Of a stretch of DNA of 64,000 nucleotides, positions 33,806 to 43,111 are shown piece by piece. The position numbers and the translations under genes are program-made. Each line of letters begins with the position of its first letter. The stretch's first letter is position 1. Origin of the DNA: Pollutibacter soli (GTDB lineage Bacteria > Bacteroidota > Bacteroidia > Chitinophagales > Chitinophagaceae); the NCBI GenBank assembly GCA_029269725.1, contig JARJHS010000002.1, forward strand, positions 310,001-374,000, given 5' to 3'. The notes under the pieces were generated by a model. The model was not told where the DNA came from. It was given only the letters and a program-made list of their open reading frames with translations, and did no database searches.

Positions 33806-36800
33806 TTATTCACCTTCTACCTGGTCGATGGCCAATAATCCGTGATTGTGATCGTGTTCGCTGCAGGCATTCTTAATTACAAAAGAAGGTCGGGCAGGAA
33901 CTGTTGCACCGCCACCTTTTTTCTCTCCGATCATTTTCTGAATAAGTCGATTTCTTTCTTCGGAAACCTGTTTCCTTAATTCGAGATCTTTCGTACGATC
34001 GAAATAAACAATACCGTCAACAATAGTTTTGTCGGACATAGCATAAATGCTGAGTGGATGTGCGGTCCAAAGTACGAGGTCCGCGTCTTTACCCACTTTT
34101 ATACTACCTACTTTATCATCAACATGAAGCATTTTAGCTGGGTTGAGCGTTACCATTTTCAAAGCTTCATCTTCACTCATCCCTCCATACTTCACACTTT
34201 TCGCAGCTTCCTGGTTAAGGCGTCTCGCCATTTCCGCATCATCAGAATTGATGGCAACGTTCAGGCCTACACGCTGCATTATTGTAGCGTTGTATGGAAT
34301 AGCGTCCTGCACCTCCATTTTGTAAGCCCACCAATCGGAAAAAGTAGAAGCGTTAGACCCCTGTGCTTTCATTTTATCCGCAACCTTATAACCTTCGAGA
34401 ATATGTGTGAATGTATTGAAAGTGAAACCAAGCTTATCAGCAACCCTAAGTGCGGCAGTGATTTCACTTTGAACATAGGAGTGACAGGTAATAAATCTTT
34501 TCTTATTCAGAATTTCCACCAGTGCTTCGAGCTCCAGGTCACGACGAACTGTTTTATATGCATCATCTGTGGCACCTTTTTTAGCTTTCAGCGCTGAGCT
34601 TTCGCGTTGAAGTGCAGCCTGGTAATCTTTTGCGCGTGTGAATGCATCTGTAAGAACTTCTTCAACACCCATTCGGGTATCGGGAAATCTCGGATTTCCC
34701 TGTGTTGCTGAAGAACGTTTTACGTTTTCACCCAGGGCAAATTTTATAAATCCTGGAGCGCCCTGGAATTTCAACTGATCGTCATTGGCACCCCAACGGA
34801 GTTTGATCAATTGTGTTTGCCCACCAATAGTATTTGCGCTTCCGTGAAGGATATGTGACGACGTTACGCCACCGCTCAATTGCCTGTAAATATCGATATC
34901 GTCAGGATCAAGATTATCAGCAATTCTTACTTCAGATGTAACAGATTGTCCACCTTCATTGATAGATGCTGCTGCAATATGTGAGTGTTCATCTATAACC
35001 CCCGCTGTAAGATGTTTGCCGGTACCATCAATTACACGAGCCCCGCTTTCACTCAGATTTTTGCCGATCTGTACAATCTTTCCTGCTTTCACAAGTACGT
35101 CAGTATTTTCCAGTTTCCCCGCTGATTCATTTGTCCAGACCGTTGCATTTTTAATCAATATCGTTTCCTGCACAGGAGCTGTGTCCCATCCATAAGCCTG
35201 GAAGGGAAACATTAACTTTCCGGTTTTTGGCAAAGGTTTTTTCTTTATGCTGTCTGCGCTGTCCCTCGTGAGTTTATCCAGGGTGGCGGTCCACGTAAAT
35301 GAAGAGCCGGATGTATCAGTACCAGTTCCATTCCATGCGTCACCATTATTTACACCACTCAGGAAAAATGATGATTTCGCTTTTTTATCTGGTCCGAAAC
35401 TCAGCTTAATGATTTTACCATCAAAACTGAACTTTGTATTAACAGTATCTTTTGCTATAACCGAAGCGGACTGTGCAGATTTTACGTCGAGTACATAGTT
35501 TGTGGCAGCACCGGCTTTCTTTAAAGTCAGGTTGTACCTGCCGCGGAAATTGTTCCAGCCATCTTCTTTTACTGCATATTTTTTTCCTTGCACCCAGTTT
35601 TGCAGTATAACAGTTTTCTCATTGAAGATCGGTCCACTGGTGATTAAAAAATTTGCCAGCTTACCCTGCTCAATAGTTCCCACGAGGGTATTGATACCAA
35701 GTATCGTTGCTGGATTTTTTGTGAGTGCAGCAAGTGCGGCCTCTTCGCTGAGGCCATATTCAAGTGCTTTGCGAAGATTGGTCCAGAAAGTTTTTACATC
35801 TGAAAGATCAGCTGTTGTCAGGGTAAAATTGATTCCTGCTTTTTCGAATGCTGCCGGATTGCCCGGTGCCAGCTCCCAATGTTTCAGATCAGTGATGGAA
35901 ACAAATCTTGCATCGTTCGGATCTTCAACATCCATTGCCTGCGGGAAATTCAGAGGTACAATGAAGCTTGCTTTGGTACCAGCCATTTCTGTGATTCGCT
36001 GATATTCATTTCCTCCTCCCTTAATGATGAACTGCACACCGAATTCATCCCCAACACGATCAGCACGTAGTGCGTTCCACTTATCATTGGCCTCAAAAAT
36101 TTTCGGGTAGGCCAGGTTGTTATTCCAGCCATCGAGAGTTAAATTGATGCCTTCTTTTGCAACATTGTCCTTGTACCACGCAGCATCGATAAAACTTTGT
36201 CTCAGCAACGCGATAGATCCCATCATCGAAGAAGGATAACTCTGCGTGGAAGTTCCTTTGCTGAATGAATAATGAGAGCTTGCTTTTTCTTTCAGTATTG
36301 CCTCATGCTCATTAGTTTCATTTAAAGTCACGAGTACGCCGGTTCCGCGGGCGATGCCATCTTTCTGATGGGTCAGAACGGTTCCAAAACCCTGGTCGCG
36401 TAATTGTTTTGCTTTATTATTATCGATGGAAAAGATGGACGAGCCTTGTACATCAGATCTGATGGCCTGGTTCCATCCATAAGCGCCTTTGCGATCGGAA
36501 GTCAGTTGCGCGCGACCAAAAAATCCAACGCCCCCACCGGTACGTTGTGGAACAGGGATGCCGTAATCAGAATAAAGATCGATGAATGATGGGTAGATGT
36601 ATTTACCACTGCAATCAATTATCAATGCTTCTTTCGGAATGGCTACGTTGTTACCCACTGCAATGATTTTACCATTCCTGATCAGGAGTGTTGCATCCTT
36701 CAATTGTGTTTGTGCCGCACCTTGTATCGTCGCATGTGTAAATGCATATACCGGATCGCGCGGATCCGCCACCCCGTTCACAGGGAACGTAGGCTGGGCA

Positions 36801-36853
36801 AAGGGCGTCAGGCTGATGCAGAGCACCAACGCTACTAATAAGAGTTTTCTCAT
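33806..36853 (-). CDS. Large exported double amidohydrolase
   Basis: About 1015 residues from the ATG at 36853, with a signal peptide (MRKLLLVALVLCISLTPFAQ). Two amidohydrolase modules are fused. In the first, PSFIDLYSDYG stands where HxH is expected, and it ends with EEAALAALTKNPATILGI. The second has DEHSHIA near residue 621, GGVTSSHILHGSANTIGGQ and AINSDDAEMARRLN, and ends AKMLHVDDKVGSIKVGKDADLVLW, so this half should be active. Substrate is probably a peptide or cyclic amide in the periplasm. Confidence 0.83.
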   Translation of the reverse strand: MRKLLLVALVLCISLTPFAQPTFPVNGVADPRDPVYAFTHATIQGAAQTQLKDATLLIRNGKIIAVGNNVAIPKEALIIDCSGKYIYPSFIDLYSDYGIPVPQRTGGGVGFFGRAQLTSDRKGAYGWNQAIRSDVQGSSIFSIDNNKAKQLRDQGFGTVLTHQKDGIARGTGVLVTLNETNEHEAILKEKASSHYSFSKGTSTQSYPSSMMGSIALLRQSFIDAAWYKDNVAKEGINLTLDGWNNNLAYPKIFEANDKWNALRADRVGDEFGVQFIIKGGGNEYQRITEMAGTKASFIVPLNFPQAMDVEDPNDARFVSITDLKHWELAPGNPAAFEKAGINFTLTTADLSDVKTFWTNLRKALEYGLSEEAALAALTKNPATILGINTLVGTIEQGKLANFLITSGPIFNEKTVILQNWVQGKKYAVKEDGWNNFRGRYNLTLKKAGAATNYVLDVKSAQSASVIAKDTVNTKFSFDGKIIKLSFGPDKKAKSSFFLSGVNNGDAWNGTGTDTSGSSFTWTATLDKLTRDSADSIKKKPLPKTGKLMFPFQAYGWDTAPVQETILIKNATVWTNESAGKLENTDVLVKAGKIVQIGKNLSESGARVIDGTGKHLTAGVIDEHSHIAAASINEGGQSVTSEVRIADNLDPDDIDIYRQLSGGVTSSHILHGSANTIGGQTQLIKLRWGANDDQLKFQGAPGFIKFALGENVKRSSATQGNPRFPDTRMGVEEVLTDAFTRAKDYQAALQRESSALKAKKGATDDAYKTVRRDLELEALVEILNKKRFITCHSYVQSEITAALRVADKLGFTFNTFTHILEGYKVADKMKAQGSNASTFSDWWAYKMEVQDAIPYNATIMQRVGLNVAINSDDAEMARRLNQEAAKSVKYGGMSEDEALKMVTLNPAKMLHVDDKVGSIKVGKDADLVLWTAHPLSIYAMSDKTIVDGIVYFDRTKDLELRKQVSEERNRLIQKMIGEKKGGGATVPARPSFVIKNACSEHDHNHGLLAIDQVEGE

Positions 36854-36953
36854 GATTATGTTTATTTCGGTAAGAAAAAAATTCAATTTAATTGAAAATC
36901 AGATACGAAACTGATCTGCACATTTGCTAACCAAAGTCTAATGGTCACATATT

Positions 36954-37859
36954 TTATATCCTTATTCCAATTGGTTTTGTTGTCTTTTTATTCACGAGGA
37001 AAACACCGGCCATGATCAGTAATGCAGCTACGAATTTGATTGGTGGAAATGGTTCATCGAGAAAGAAGTAGGCAACCAACCCTGCGAAAAAAGGTTGGGT
37101 GTACATATAAGAACCAGTTGCAGATGCTTTCAGGTGCTGAAGTGCATAGGCATTCAGTAAATAGGCGATATAGGTTGCACCCAGCACCACAAAAGCCAGC
37201 GCGCCCCAATGTTTAAATTGCAAAGCATTCCAATCTACCGCAATGAATTCATTCCATCCAAATGGAAGGATCAGAATTCCACCAATAGTGAATACCCAGC
37301 GTTGAATCTGCACCGGAGTGTAGACCTGCAATAACGGTTTTGCCAGTACGAAATAGAAGGAATAGGAGATGGCATTGAGCATGATCAGAGTATCACCAAA
37401 CAGAATATCTTTTCCACTGCCGGTTCTTTCTCCTGTAAAAATCAAAAGTGTTGCTCCCGTGATGCCTAGAATCAATCCCAGTATTCGAAAAAAGTTGATT
37501 CTTTCCCTCAGCATAAAAAACGCTATTGCTGTTATTAGTACTGGCGTACACAACATGAGCAGCGAGGCGTGCGTGGAGTATGTAATGGAAAGTCCTTTAA
37601 TGAATAAAAGCTGATTGATTGTCACGCCTGTGATCGCGCAAAGGATAAGTCTTCCCATATGCTTTTTTTCCAATTTCTTTTCGGGAGAAGAAATCAAAAA
37701 TCCGATCCACAATAAAGAAGATGTTACCAGTACGCGGATTACATTCAATCCAAAAGGTTTGATAAAAACCGGTGTAATGAATTTTACTACGCTGAAATTG
37801 ACACTAAAAATCAGGTTGGCTAGAAATACAGATAAATGCGCTTTTACCGGTGTTCGCAA
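36954..37859 (-). CDS. EamA/DMT-family transporter
   Basis: A 301-residue protein with ten predicted membrane segments and two EamA repeats, the second ending FFLDEPFPPIKFVAALLIMAGVFLV. It belongs to the drug/metabolite transporter superfamily; the cargo is unknown. No ATG precedes a good alignment, so TTG at 37859 is used; a stop lies 13 bp further upstream. It begins 8 bp after the stop of the glycosyltransferase gene, forming an operon with it. Confidence 0.85.
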   Translation of the reverse strand: MRTPVKAHLSVFLANLIFSVNFSVVKFITPVFIKPFGLNVIRVLVTSSLLWIGFLISSPEKKLEKKHMGRLILCAITGVTINQLLFIKGLSITYSTHASLLMLCTPVLITAIAFFMLRERINFFRILGLILGITGATLLIFTGERTGSGKDILFGDTLIMLNAISYSFYFVLAKPLLQVYTPVQIQRWVFTIGGILILPFGWNEFIAVDWNALQFKHWGALAFVVLGATYIAYLLNAYALQHLKASATGSYMYTQPFFAGLVAYFFLDEPFPPIKFVAALLIMAGVFLVNKKTTKPIGIRI

Positions 37860-37867
37860 CAGAATGT

Positions 37868-38944
37868 TTATTTATTCTTTGATGAAATGGTGAATAGCAG
37901 GTCATCAATCACTTCTTTGTACAATCCGAAATTATAAGCAGGAAAGTTATTCTTTTGAAATTTATTTACTGCTTTAAAATCAGATTCAATATTAAGCTGC
38001 GCTTGCTCAACAGTAAAAAAAAGGCCCGCATCGTGCAAATGTGTAGCAAGGTATTCCTGTTCTGTCTGCCCGGGTGTCGGAACAAGGATGGCTTTTTTTT
38101 GGAGCCTGATAAGATCCATGATCGTTGTGTAACCGGAGCGACAAAGAATTGTTGCTGCTCCATTCATGAACTTTTCAAGTTGCAGGCTACCGGGATTATT
38201 CAGCACTGTAACATTTGTATTTACTTCAGGAACAGCGATATCCAATGGCCGACCCCTGACAAGGAAGACCTTGCCGGTGAATTTTGCCAATTGCTGTAAA
38301 ACCAGGTTTTCGAAAACTGTTCTTTGTGGTTCGGGGCCCGATATTAAAACCAGCAAATCAGATTTTTCATTGCTCTCCTTTATGTCAAACCTGGACAAAG
38401 GGCCCAAATATTTTTCATTTCCCGGGAGCAGTTGTGGATGCGATAGTAACCCTGCCATCGAAGGCTCTCTTTGAAGATCTGGAATCCAGCATTCATTGAA
38501 TTTCCGGATGTAGTGGTAATTCATTCTTTGAAGAAGACTGTCTGCTGCTCTTCCTAATCCGGAAAAAATATGCAGCTGATGGGTTATAAATACTGAATAG
38601 ATCCGGGGGTGAACCAGCCCGAACCGGTTGTCACTGATCAGGGCATCCCAGCGATAGCTGTTATAATGATGCCCGAGCCACTTTCGTTCGTTGGAAATTC
38701 TTTTTAACAAACCCGGAATCTGGTACAACAATTTCCTTTTAAATCGTTTATAATTAAGCGGATATTCGATTCCGTACCCTGGTAGCAAAATGTATTCAGC
38801 ATCAGGGAATTCCGGTTTTAATATAGCGAACTGTTGTTCTGTGCCGGCTATTGTAATCTGGCAGTTTTTTTGCAAAAGGTAAGAGATCAAAGGAATACAG
38901 CGGGTAGTGTGACCGAGACCCCAGTCGAGGGGAGCAATTAACAA
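37868..38944 (-). CDS. MurG-like/GT28-type glycosyltransferase
   Basis: About 358 residues. The N-terminus APLDWGLGHTTRCIPLI is the typical nucleotide-sugar transferase opening of the GT-B fold, and the C-terminal half has CRSGYTTIMDLIRLQKKAILVPTPGQTEQEYLA, as in MurG and related enzymes. There is no ATG; TTG at 38944 is assumed and the true start could be a few codons upstream because the frame stays open. The acceptor is unknown. The gene at the right edge of the window belongs to a similar group. Confidence 0.82.
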   Translation of the reverse strand: MLIAPLDWGLGHTTRCIPLISYLLQKNCQITIAGTEQQFAILKPEFPDAEYILLPGYGIEYPLNYKRFKRKLLYQIPGLLKRISNERKWLGHHYNSYRWDALISDNRFGLVHPRIYSVFITHQLHIFSGLGRAADSLLQRMNYHYIRKFNECWIPDLQREPSMAGLLSHPQLLPGNEKYLGPLSRFDIKESNEKSDLLVLISGPEPQRTVFENLVLQQLAKFTGKVFLVRGRPLDIAVPEVNTNVTVLNNPGSLQLEKFMNGAATILCRSGYTTIMDLIRLQKKAILVPTPGQTEQEYLATHLHDAGLFFTVEQAQLNIESDFKAVNKFQKNNFPAYNFGLYKEVIDDLLFTISSKNK

Positions 38945-39085
38945 TTTCTTTGGAATTTGGGTGTTCAGAACCGTATTTTTACGGGATTTATTAATTTTTT
39001 TCCAATAATCCGTGCGAGGTTGGCATTTTGTTGGAAAATAGTTTATTTTACCGATTACTGTTTTAATATTTTCAACTTCGATCCC

Positions 39086-39211
39086 ATGAAAGGCCTGAAA
39101 TTATTGATGATCTTTGCAGTTATTCTGATTTCAATAGCAGCGACGTCCTGTAATGCTTCGAAAAAAAGTAATTGCGGTTGTCCCAATAAAAAAGGCATGG
39201 TTGGTTACTAG
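39086..39211 (+). CDS. Small lipoprotein, 41 residues
   Basis: From the ATG at 39086 the frame gives a lipoprotein signal (KLLMIFAVILISIAATSC) with the Cys at residue 22 or so, then NASKKSNCGCPNKKGMVGY. The mature part is only about 20 residues with a CGC pair. Similar short lipoproteins with a CPNKKGMVGY end occur in Bacteroidota as far as I recall. It lies 14 bp before a small hypothetical gene, probably one transcript. Confidence 0.6.
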   Translation: MKGLKLLMIFAVILISIAATSCNASKKSNCGCPNKKGMVGY

Positions 39212-39225
39212 TTAAATCCATTAAT

Positions 39226-39474
39226 ATGAAAAGTCCCAACAGAGATCTGCTGGTACTATTAAAAGATGAATTCATGAGTGAACATGCTATTGAGCGTGAA
39301 GTAGAGCGCCTCAATGCATTGCTGTTTAATGTGGAGTCTTTTGATAATATCTGTGTAGCACATGAGATAATTGACCTGAATAAGTACCGGATCTTCCACG
39401 ACAGAAAAGTGATTCTTTCGGCACTGAAAGAAAAAGAATTGAAACCCTTTGTGTTCCTGAGCAATATGAACTGA
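39226..39474 (+). CDS. Small hypothetical protein
   Basis: An 82-residue protein with no signal peptide and no recognised domain; mixed charge, with LLVLLKDEFMSEHAIEREVERLN suggesting helices, and a C-terminal VILSALKEKELKPFVFLSNMN. It follows the small lipoprotein gene closely and ends before a strong terminator, which supports that it is a real gene. Confidence 0.6.
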   Translation: MKSPNRDLLVLLKDEFMSEHAIEREVERLNALLFNVESFDNICVAHEIIDLNKYRIFHDRKVILSALKEKELKPFVFLSNMN

Positions 39475-39494
39475 CCTACAGGATAGAATATTGA

Positions 39495-39518
39495 AACCTG
39501 CAGTGATGCAGGTTTTTT
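39495..39518 (+). terminator. Rho-independent terminator
   Basis: AACCTGCA and TGCAGGTT form a perfect 8-bp stem with loop GTGA, followed by TTTT. It ends the lipoprotein-hypothetical transcript. Confidence 0.85.
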
Positions 39519-39570
39519 AATTTTCAGACCCGTGTGTCTTACATTGGCTGACCGTCCCGCCTAACCGAAT

Positions 39571-40881
39571 TCAATTCAGTTTTTTTAATGAATCTCTGAG
39601 CTTCCCGAACATCTCATGAAGGTCTTCAATTCTTACAGTACCCACACTGAGCCTGTACCAGGGTGACGTATGTGATGCTCCAAATGCCGAGAAAGGTACC
39701 AGCGCCAGCCCGGCCTGATTCAGCAGGTAGGCGGTTACGTCAGATTGTTTTTCGAGTAAAACACCCGCTCCGTTTTTTTTACCGACTGCTTCGATTTTGA
39801 CTGTAAGGTAAATAGCTGCCTGAGGTGCAATAGAATCAACAGTAAATCCGTCCTTTTTCATCTGCTGAAATCCCGCATGGATTTTCTGAAGTCTTTCGAA
39901 AAGACCGGCTTTAAAAATTTTAAGATATTGATCGATTGCCCCTTTCTGCAATAGATATTTAGCCGTTGCTTTTTGTTCGGGCAAAGGACTCCAGGCACCA
40001 AGGTGGGACAGGATCGACTTCATTTTATTGATTATGAATGCCGGCCCAATAGACCATCCCAGGCGAACTCCCGTCGCTGCAAAACATTTGCTGATCCCAT
40101 CTACGAAAATGGTATAAGGTTTCAAATCGGGGAATAGTGAAACAGGGTTATAATGTTCTGTTGTTCCGTAAGTCATTAACCAGTACATCTGGTCAAACAA
40201 TATGAACAGTTTTTTCTCACTTGCACCACGTGACTGGTTTTCTTTTAAAACCATAGCGCAGATTTCTTCCAGTTGTTCGCGGGAAAATGTTGTGCCCGTG
40301 GGATTCAAAGGCGAGCATAATGCAAGGAGAACTGCTCCTTTCAGATGAGGCTGAATATCATCCGCAGTAGGCATGAAATTATTTTCTGCCGTGGTTTCAA
40401 TCGCACAATGTTCGCCCTCTACAAAATGTACATAGTGATTATTGTTCCATGAAGGAACCGCATAAATGACTTTCTCGCCTTTGTCAACGATAGTCCTGTA
40501 AACAGTGTAAATCAGTGGGCGACCGCCGCTCGCGACAAGTACTTCTTCCGGCTTGTAATTCAGCTTTTCCCTGTCGCTGATGAATTTACAAATCGCCTGG
40601 CGAAGATCTGTCTCTCCCTCTCCAAGAGGGTAATTGGTAAAATGCTTTCGGTAAGCATAAATGATTTCTTCTTCCAGCTCGGCAGGAATTGAAAATATCG
40701 ATGGATCAAAATCGCCTATTGTATAATTGAATATCTTCTCCCCGGCCCTGATCTTTTCTTTTATGTCGCCGTTCATCTTTACAATCTCTGATCCGATCAG
40801 CGTTCCGGACAAATGTGATAATAAAGGAGAGTCGCCGATGCTGCCTGAATCAGCCTGTGTTGATCCCACTATTCTTTCCAT
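39571..40881 (-). CDS. PLP-dependent class I aminotransferase
   Basis: A 436-residue fold-type I enzyme. NYTIGDFDP at the N-terminus, SPLNPTGTTF, and the PLP lysine in VDGISKCFAATGVRLGW are seen; the C-terminal Arg is in WYRLSVGTVR. It resembles aspartate/aromatic aminotransferases; substrate is not fixed by sequence. The ATG at 40881 stands only four bases after a -7 element, so the mRNA may be leaderless. Confidence 0.88.
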   Translation of the reverse strand: MERIVGSTQADSGSIGDSPLLSHLSGTLIGSEIVKMNGDIKEKIRAGEKIFNYTIGDFDPSIFSIPAELEEEIIYAYRKHFTNYPLGEGETDLRQAICKFISDREKLNYKPEEVLVASGGRPLIYTVYRTIVDKGEKVIYAVPSWNNNHYVHFVEGEHCAIETTAENNFMPTADDIQPHLKGAVLLALCSPLNPTGTTFSREQLEEICAMVLKENQSRGASEKKLFILFDQMYWLMTYGTTEHYNPVSLFPDLKPYTIFVDGISKCFAATGVRLGWSIGPAFIINKMKSILSHLGAWSPLPEQKATAKYLLQKGAIDQYLKIFKAGLFERLQKIHAGFQQMKKDGFTVDSIAPQAAIYLTVKIEAVGKKNGAGVLLEKQSDVTAYLLNQAGLALVPFSAFGASHTSPWYRLSVGTVRIEDLHEMFGKLRDSLKKLN

Positions 40882-40885
40882 GCCG

Positions 40886-40893
40886 CAAAAATA
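40886..40893 (-). promoter_or_regulatory. -7 element directly before the aminotransferase ATG
   Basis: TATTTTTG on the minus strand, full match to TAnnTTTG, four bases before the ATG. Confidence 0.5.
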
Positions 40894-41089
40894 CAGGCCG
40901 TCCTACACAAATCCGGCATTAATTTGGCTGTTGACTGAACCTTTTTAACACCATGCACTTGTTTTTGTGGGAGAACCTTTGATCAGGCGAAGGAAAAAAT
41001 CCGAACAAGCATCAAAGCTTAATCCCCTAAAATGGTGGAGTAATATAAAATTTCCTTTAATTTAGTGTTTAAACATTCAAATTCAAATC

Positions 41090-41701
41090 ATGTACAGAAA
41101 AATTGTAAAAACTGCATTTCTTGCAGCATTTATTTTGGGTTCCTGGAGTGCATCTGCACAGACTAAATGGACGGTGGATAAAGGCCATTCCAATGTGAAA
41201 TTCACTGTTACACATATGACTGTGTCCGAAGTTGAGGGAAATTTCAAGGTATTCGACGGTAGTGTAGAACACACCAAGCCCGACTTTTCAGATGCTAAGA
41301 TCAACTTCACCGTTGACGTGGCTTCTGTGAACACTGATAACGAGCGCAGGGATGGGCACCTGAAAAGCGATGATTTCTTTAACGCAGAGAAATTCCCGCA
41401 AATGAAGTTTGTCAGCAAATCTTTCAAACCACTCGGAAATAATAAATACGAACTGAGTGGCGATCTTACCATTCGTGACATCACAAAGCCCATCACTTTT
41501 GCAGTTACTTATGGTGGAACACTTACCACTTCAAGAGGTGCAAAAGCCGGCTTTAAAGCAAAGGGAACGATCAATCGCTTCGACTACAATCTTAAATGGG
41601 ATCGCGCAACAGAAGCAGGTGGTCTTGTAGTAGAAAAAAATGTAGATATCCAGATCAATCTGGAACTTGATCAGGCCAAGCCGCAAACTGCTGCACAGTA
41701 A
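41090..41701 (+). CDS. YceI-family lipid-binding periplasmic protein
   Basis: A 203-residue protein with a signal peptide (cleavage near GSWSASA-QTK) and the YceI fold: WTVDKGHSNVKFTVTHMTVSEVEGNF, RDGHLKSDDFFNAEKFPQMKF, LSGDLTIRDITKPITF. These proteins form a lipocalin-like barrel that binds isoprenoids. It is a single gene with its own promoter region (TAATTTAG near 41058 is a weak -7 match). Confidence 0.93.
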   Translation: MYRKIVKTAFLAAFILGSWSASAQTKWTVDKGHSNVKFTVTHMTVSEVEGNFKVFDGSVEHTKPDFSDAKINFTVDVASVNTDNERRDGHLKSDDFFNAEKFPQMKFVSKSFKPLGNNKYELSGDLTIRDITKPITFAVTYGGTLTTSRGAKAGFKAKGTINRFDYNLKWDRATEAGGLVVEKNVDIQINLELDQAKPQTAAQ

Positions 41702-41707
41702 GAATTT

Positions 41708-41768
41708 ACGTTATACGTTTAACGTTCAACCTGCCTTTGCCGGCCGGCAGGCGTTAAACGTATAACGT
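41708..41768. repeat. Long perfect inverted repeat between convergent genes
   Basis: ACGTTATACGTTTAACG (41708-41724) pairs perfectly with 41752-41768, and inside CCTGCC (41730-41735) pairs with GGCAGG (41746-41751). The arms belong to the AACGTT heptad family. It lies 6 bp after yceI and 3 bp before the end of msrB, so it may terminate both. Confidence 0.85.
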
Positions 41769-41771
41769 CAT

Positions 41772-42335
41772 CTAGTTTTTCCCAAACTTCTTCTCTGCTT
41801 CCTTGGCTTTCTCAAAATCAAGTATCACTCCATTTATGCAATACCGTAACCCGGTCGGAGGCGGACCATCTTCAAATACATGGCCGAGATGTGCCTTACA
41901 ACGACCACATTGTACTTCCGTACGGGTCATTCCATAGGTGTGATCCGGAGTATAAATAATGCTTGTTTTTGAAATCGGTTCGTAGAAACTCGGCCAGCCG
42001 CAACCGCTTTCGAACTTTGTATCACTCATGAAAAGTGCATTGCCGCAAGCCGCACAATAATAAGTGCCTTTCTCATCAAATTTTTCAAACTTGCTCGTCC
42101 ATGGCCGTTCGGTACCTTTAAGACGTGCTATCTGGTACACTTCCGGTGAAAGTGCCTTTTTCCATTCTTCTTCCGAAAGGTTCACTTTCGAAGTATCCGT
42201 TTTTGAATACACCGAAGGCTTTTTTTCATTATTTGACATAGATTCTTTCTTTACTGTGTTTTGTGAATAGCTGCAGTTGATCTGAAGCATCGCGAGGATG
42301 AGTAAGCATCCTGAAGAAATGATAAAATTCCGCAT
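41772..42335 (-). CDS. msrB: Peptide-methionine (R)-S-oxide reductase, exported
   Basis: About 187 residues from the ATG at 42335, beginning with a signal peptide (MRNFIISSGCLLILAMLQINCSYSQ; the INC could be a lipobox). The MsrB domain has both zinc pairs, CAAC and CGRC, FESGCGWPSF, and the catalytic Cys in LRYCINGV, where RYCINS is usual. It repairs oxidised methionine in the envelope. Confidence 0.93.
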   Translation of the reverse strand: MRNFIISSGCLLILAMLQINCSYSQNTVKKESMSNNEKKPSVYSKTDTSKVNLSEEEWKKALSPEVYQIARLKGTERPWTSKFEKFDEKGTYYCAACGNALFMSDTKFESGCGWPSFYEPISKTSIIYTPDHTYGMTRTEVQCGRCKAHLGHVFEDGPPPTGLRYCINGVILDFEKAKEAEKKFGKN

Positions 42336-42356
42336 GATTATCTGGAATAAGTATAA

Positions 42357-42364
42357 CAAATATA
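42357..42364 (-). promoter_or_regulatory. -7 element of msrB
   Basis: TATATTTG on the minus strand, 21 bp before the ATG. Confidence 0.55.
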
Positions 42365-42444
42365 CGTCGTGTGGGATCAGTCAGTTTGGTTTCAGAAGCG
42401 CAAAGCTTTTGTCTCTATTTGATTTAACATTCTCTTTTTACCCC

Positions 42445-42452
42445 TATATTTG
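42445..42452 (+). promoter_or_regulatory. -7 element of adk
   Basis: TATATTTG, 29 bp before the adk ATG; a TTTG lies 23 bp upstream, slightly further than the usual spacing. Confidence 0.55.
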
Positions 42453-42481
42453 AAACCCCGGTTTAAAATCGTTACTCGCTT

Positions 42482-43084
42482 ATGTTTAATATTATTTTGT
42501 TCGGTCCTCCAGGTAGTGGTAAAGGCACACAGTCAGAGAAACTGATTGAAAAATACGGACTTAAGCATTTATCGACAGGTGATATACTCCGTTCGGAGAT
42601 CGCAAATCAGACTCCGTTGGGTATGGAAGCCAAAAAGATAATGGATAAGGGACAGCTCGTACCGGATGAAGTGGTTATCGGTATGATCAGTTCAGCACTT
42701 GATAAACACAAAGGAGTAAATGGGTTCCTGTTTGACGGCTTTCCGCGTACAACCGCCCAGGCGGAGGCGTTGGATAAATTGCTTAGCCTCAACAGGACCA
42801 GTATTGGAGTTGTACTGGCTCTGCAGGTTCCCGAAGAAGAACTGATTGCCCGCCTGGTTAATCGTGCAAAAACATCGGGTCGTAGTGACGACGCTGATGA
42901 AAACATTCAAAGGAAAAGACTTGAAGTTTATCATCGCGATACTGTTCCCGTTGCGACACATTATCGTAAACAGGATAAAGTAGTGGAACTCAAAGGCGTT
43001 GGAGCTATCGAAGAGATTTTTGGAAAACTTTCTACCGAGATCGAGAAGCGCATGGAAATGCAAAGACAGATGGAAAACGAGTAA
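42482..43084 (+). CDS. adk: Adenylate kinase
   Basis: A 200-residue protein with the P-loop GPPGSGKGTQ, the AMP-binding region STGDILRSEI, DGFPRTTAQAE, and a short LID: RTKTSGRSDD-type segment without zinc cysteines. It converts ATP plus AMP to two ADP. The last residues are rich in Glu, Met and Gln. Confidence 0.96.
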   Translation: MFNIILFGPPGSGKGTQSEKLIEKYGLKHLSTGDILRSEIANQTPLGMEAKKIMDKGQLVPDEVVIGMISSALDKHKGVNGFLFDGFPRTTAQAEALDKLLSLNRTSIGVVLALQVPEEELIARLVNRAKTSGRSDDADENIQRKRLEVYHRDTVPVATHYRKQDKVVELKGVGAIEEIFGKLSTEIEKRMEMQRQMENE

Positions 43085-43111
43085 TTGTCATCCTTCCGTA
43101 AACATCTACTG

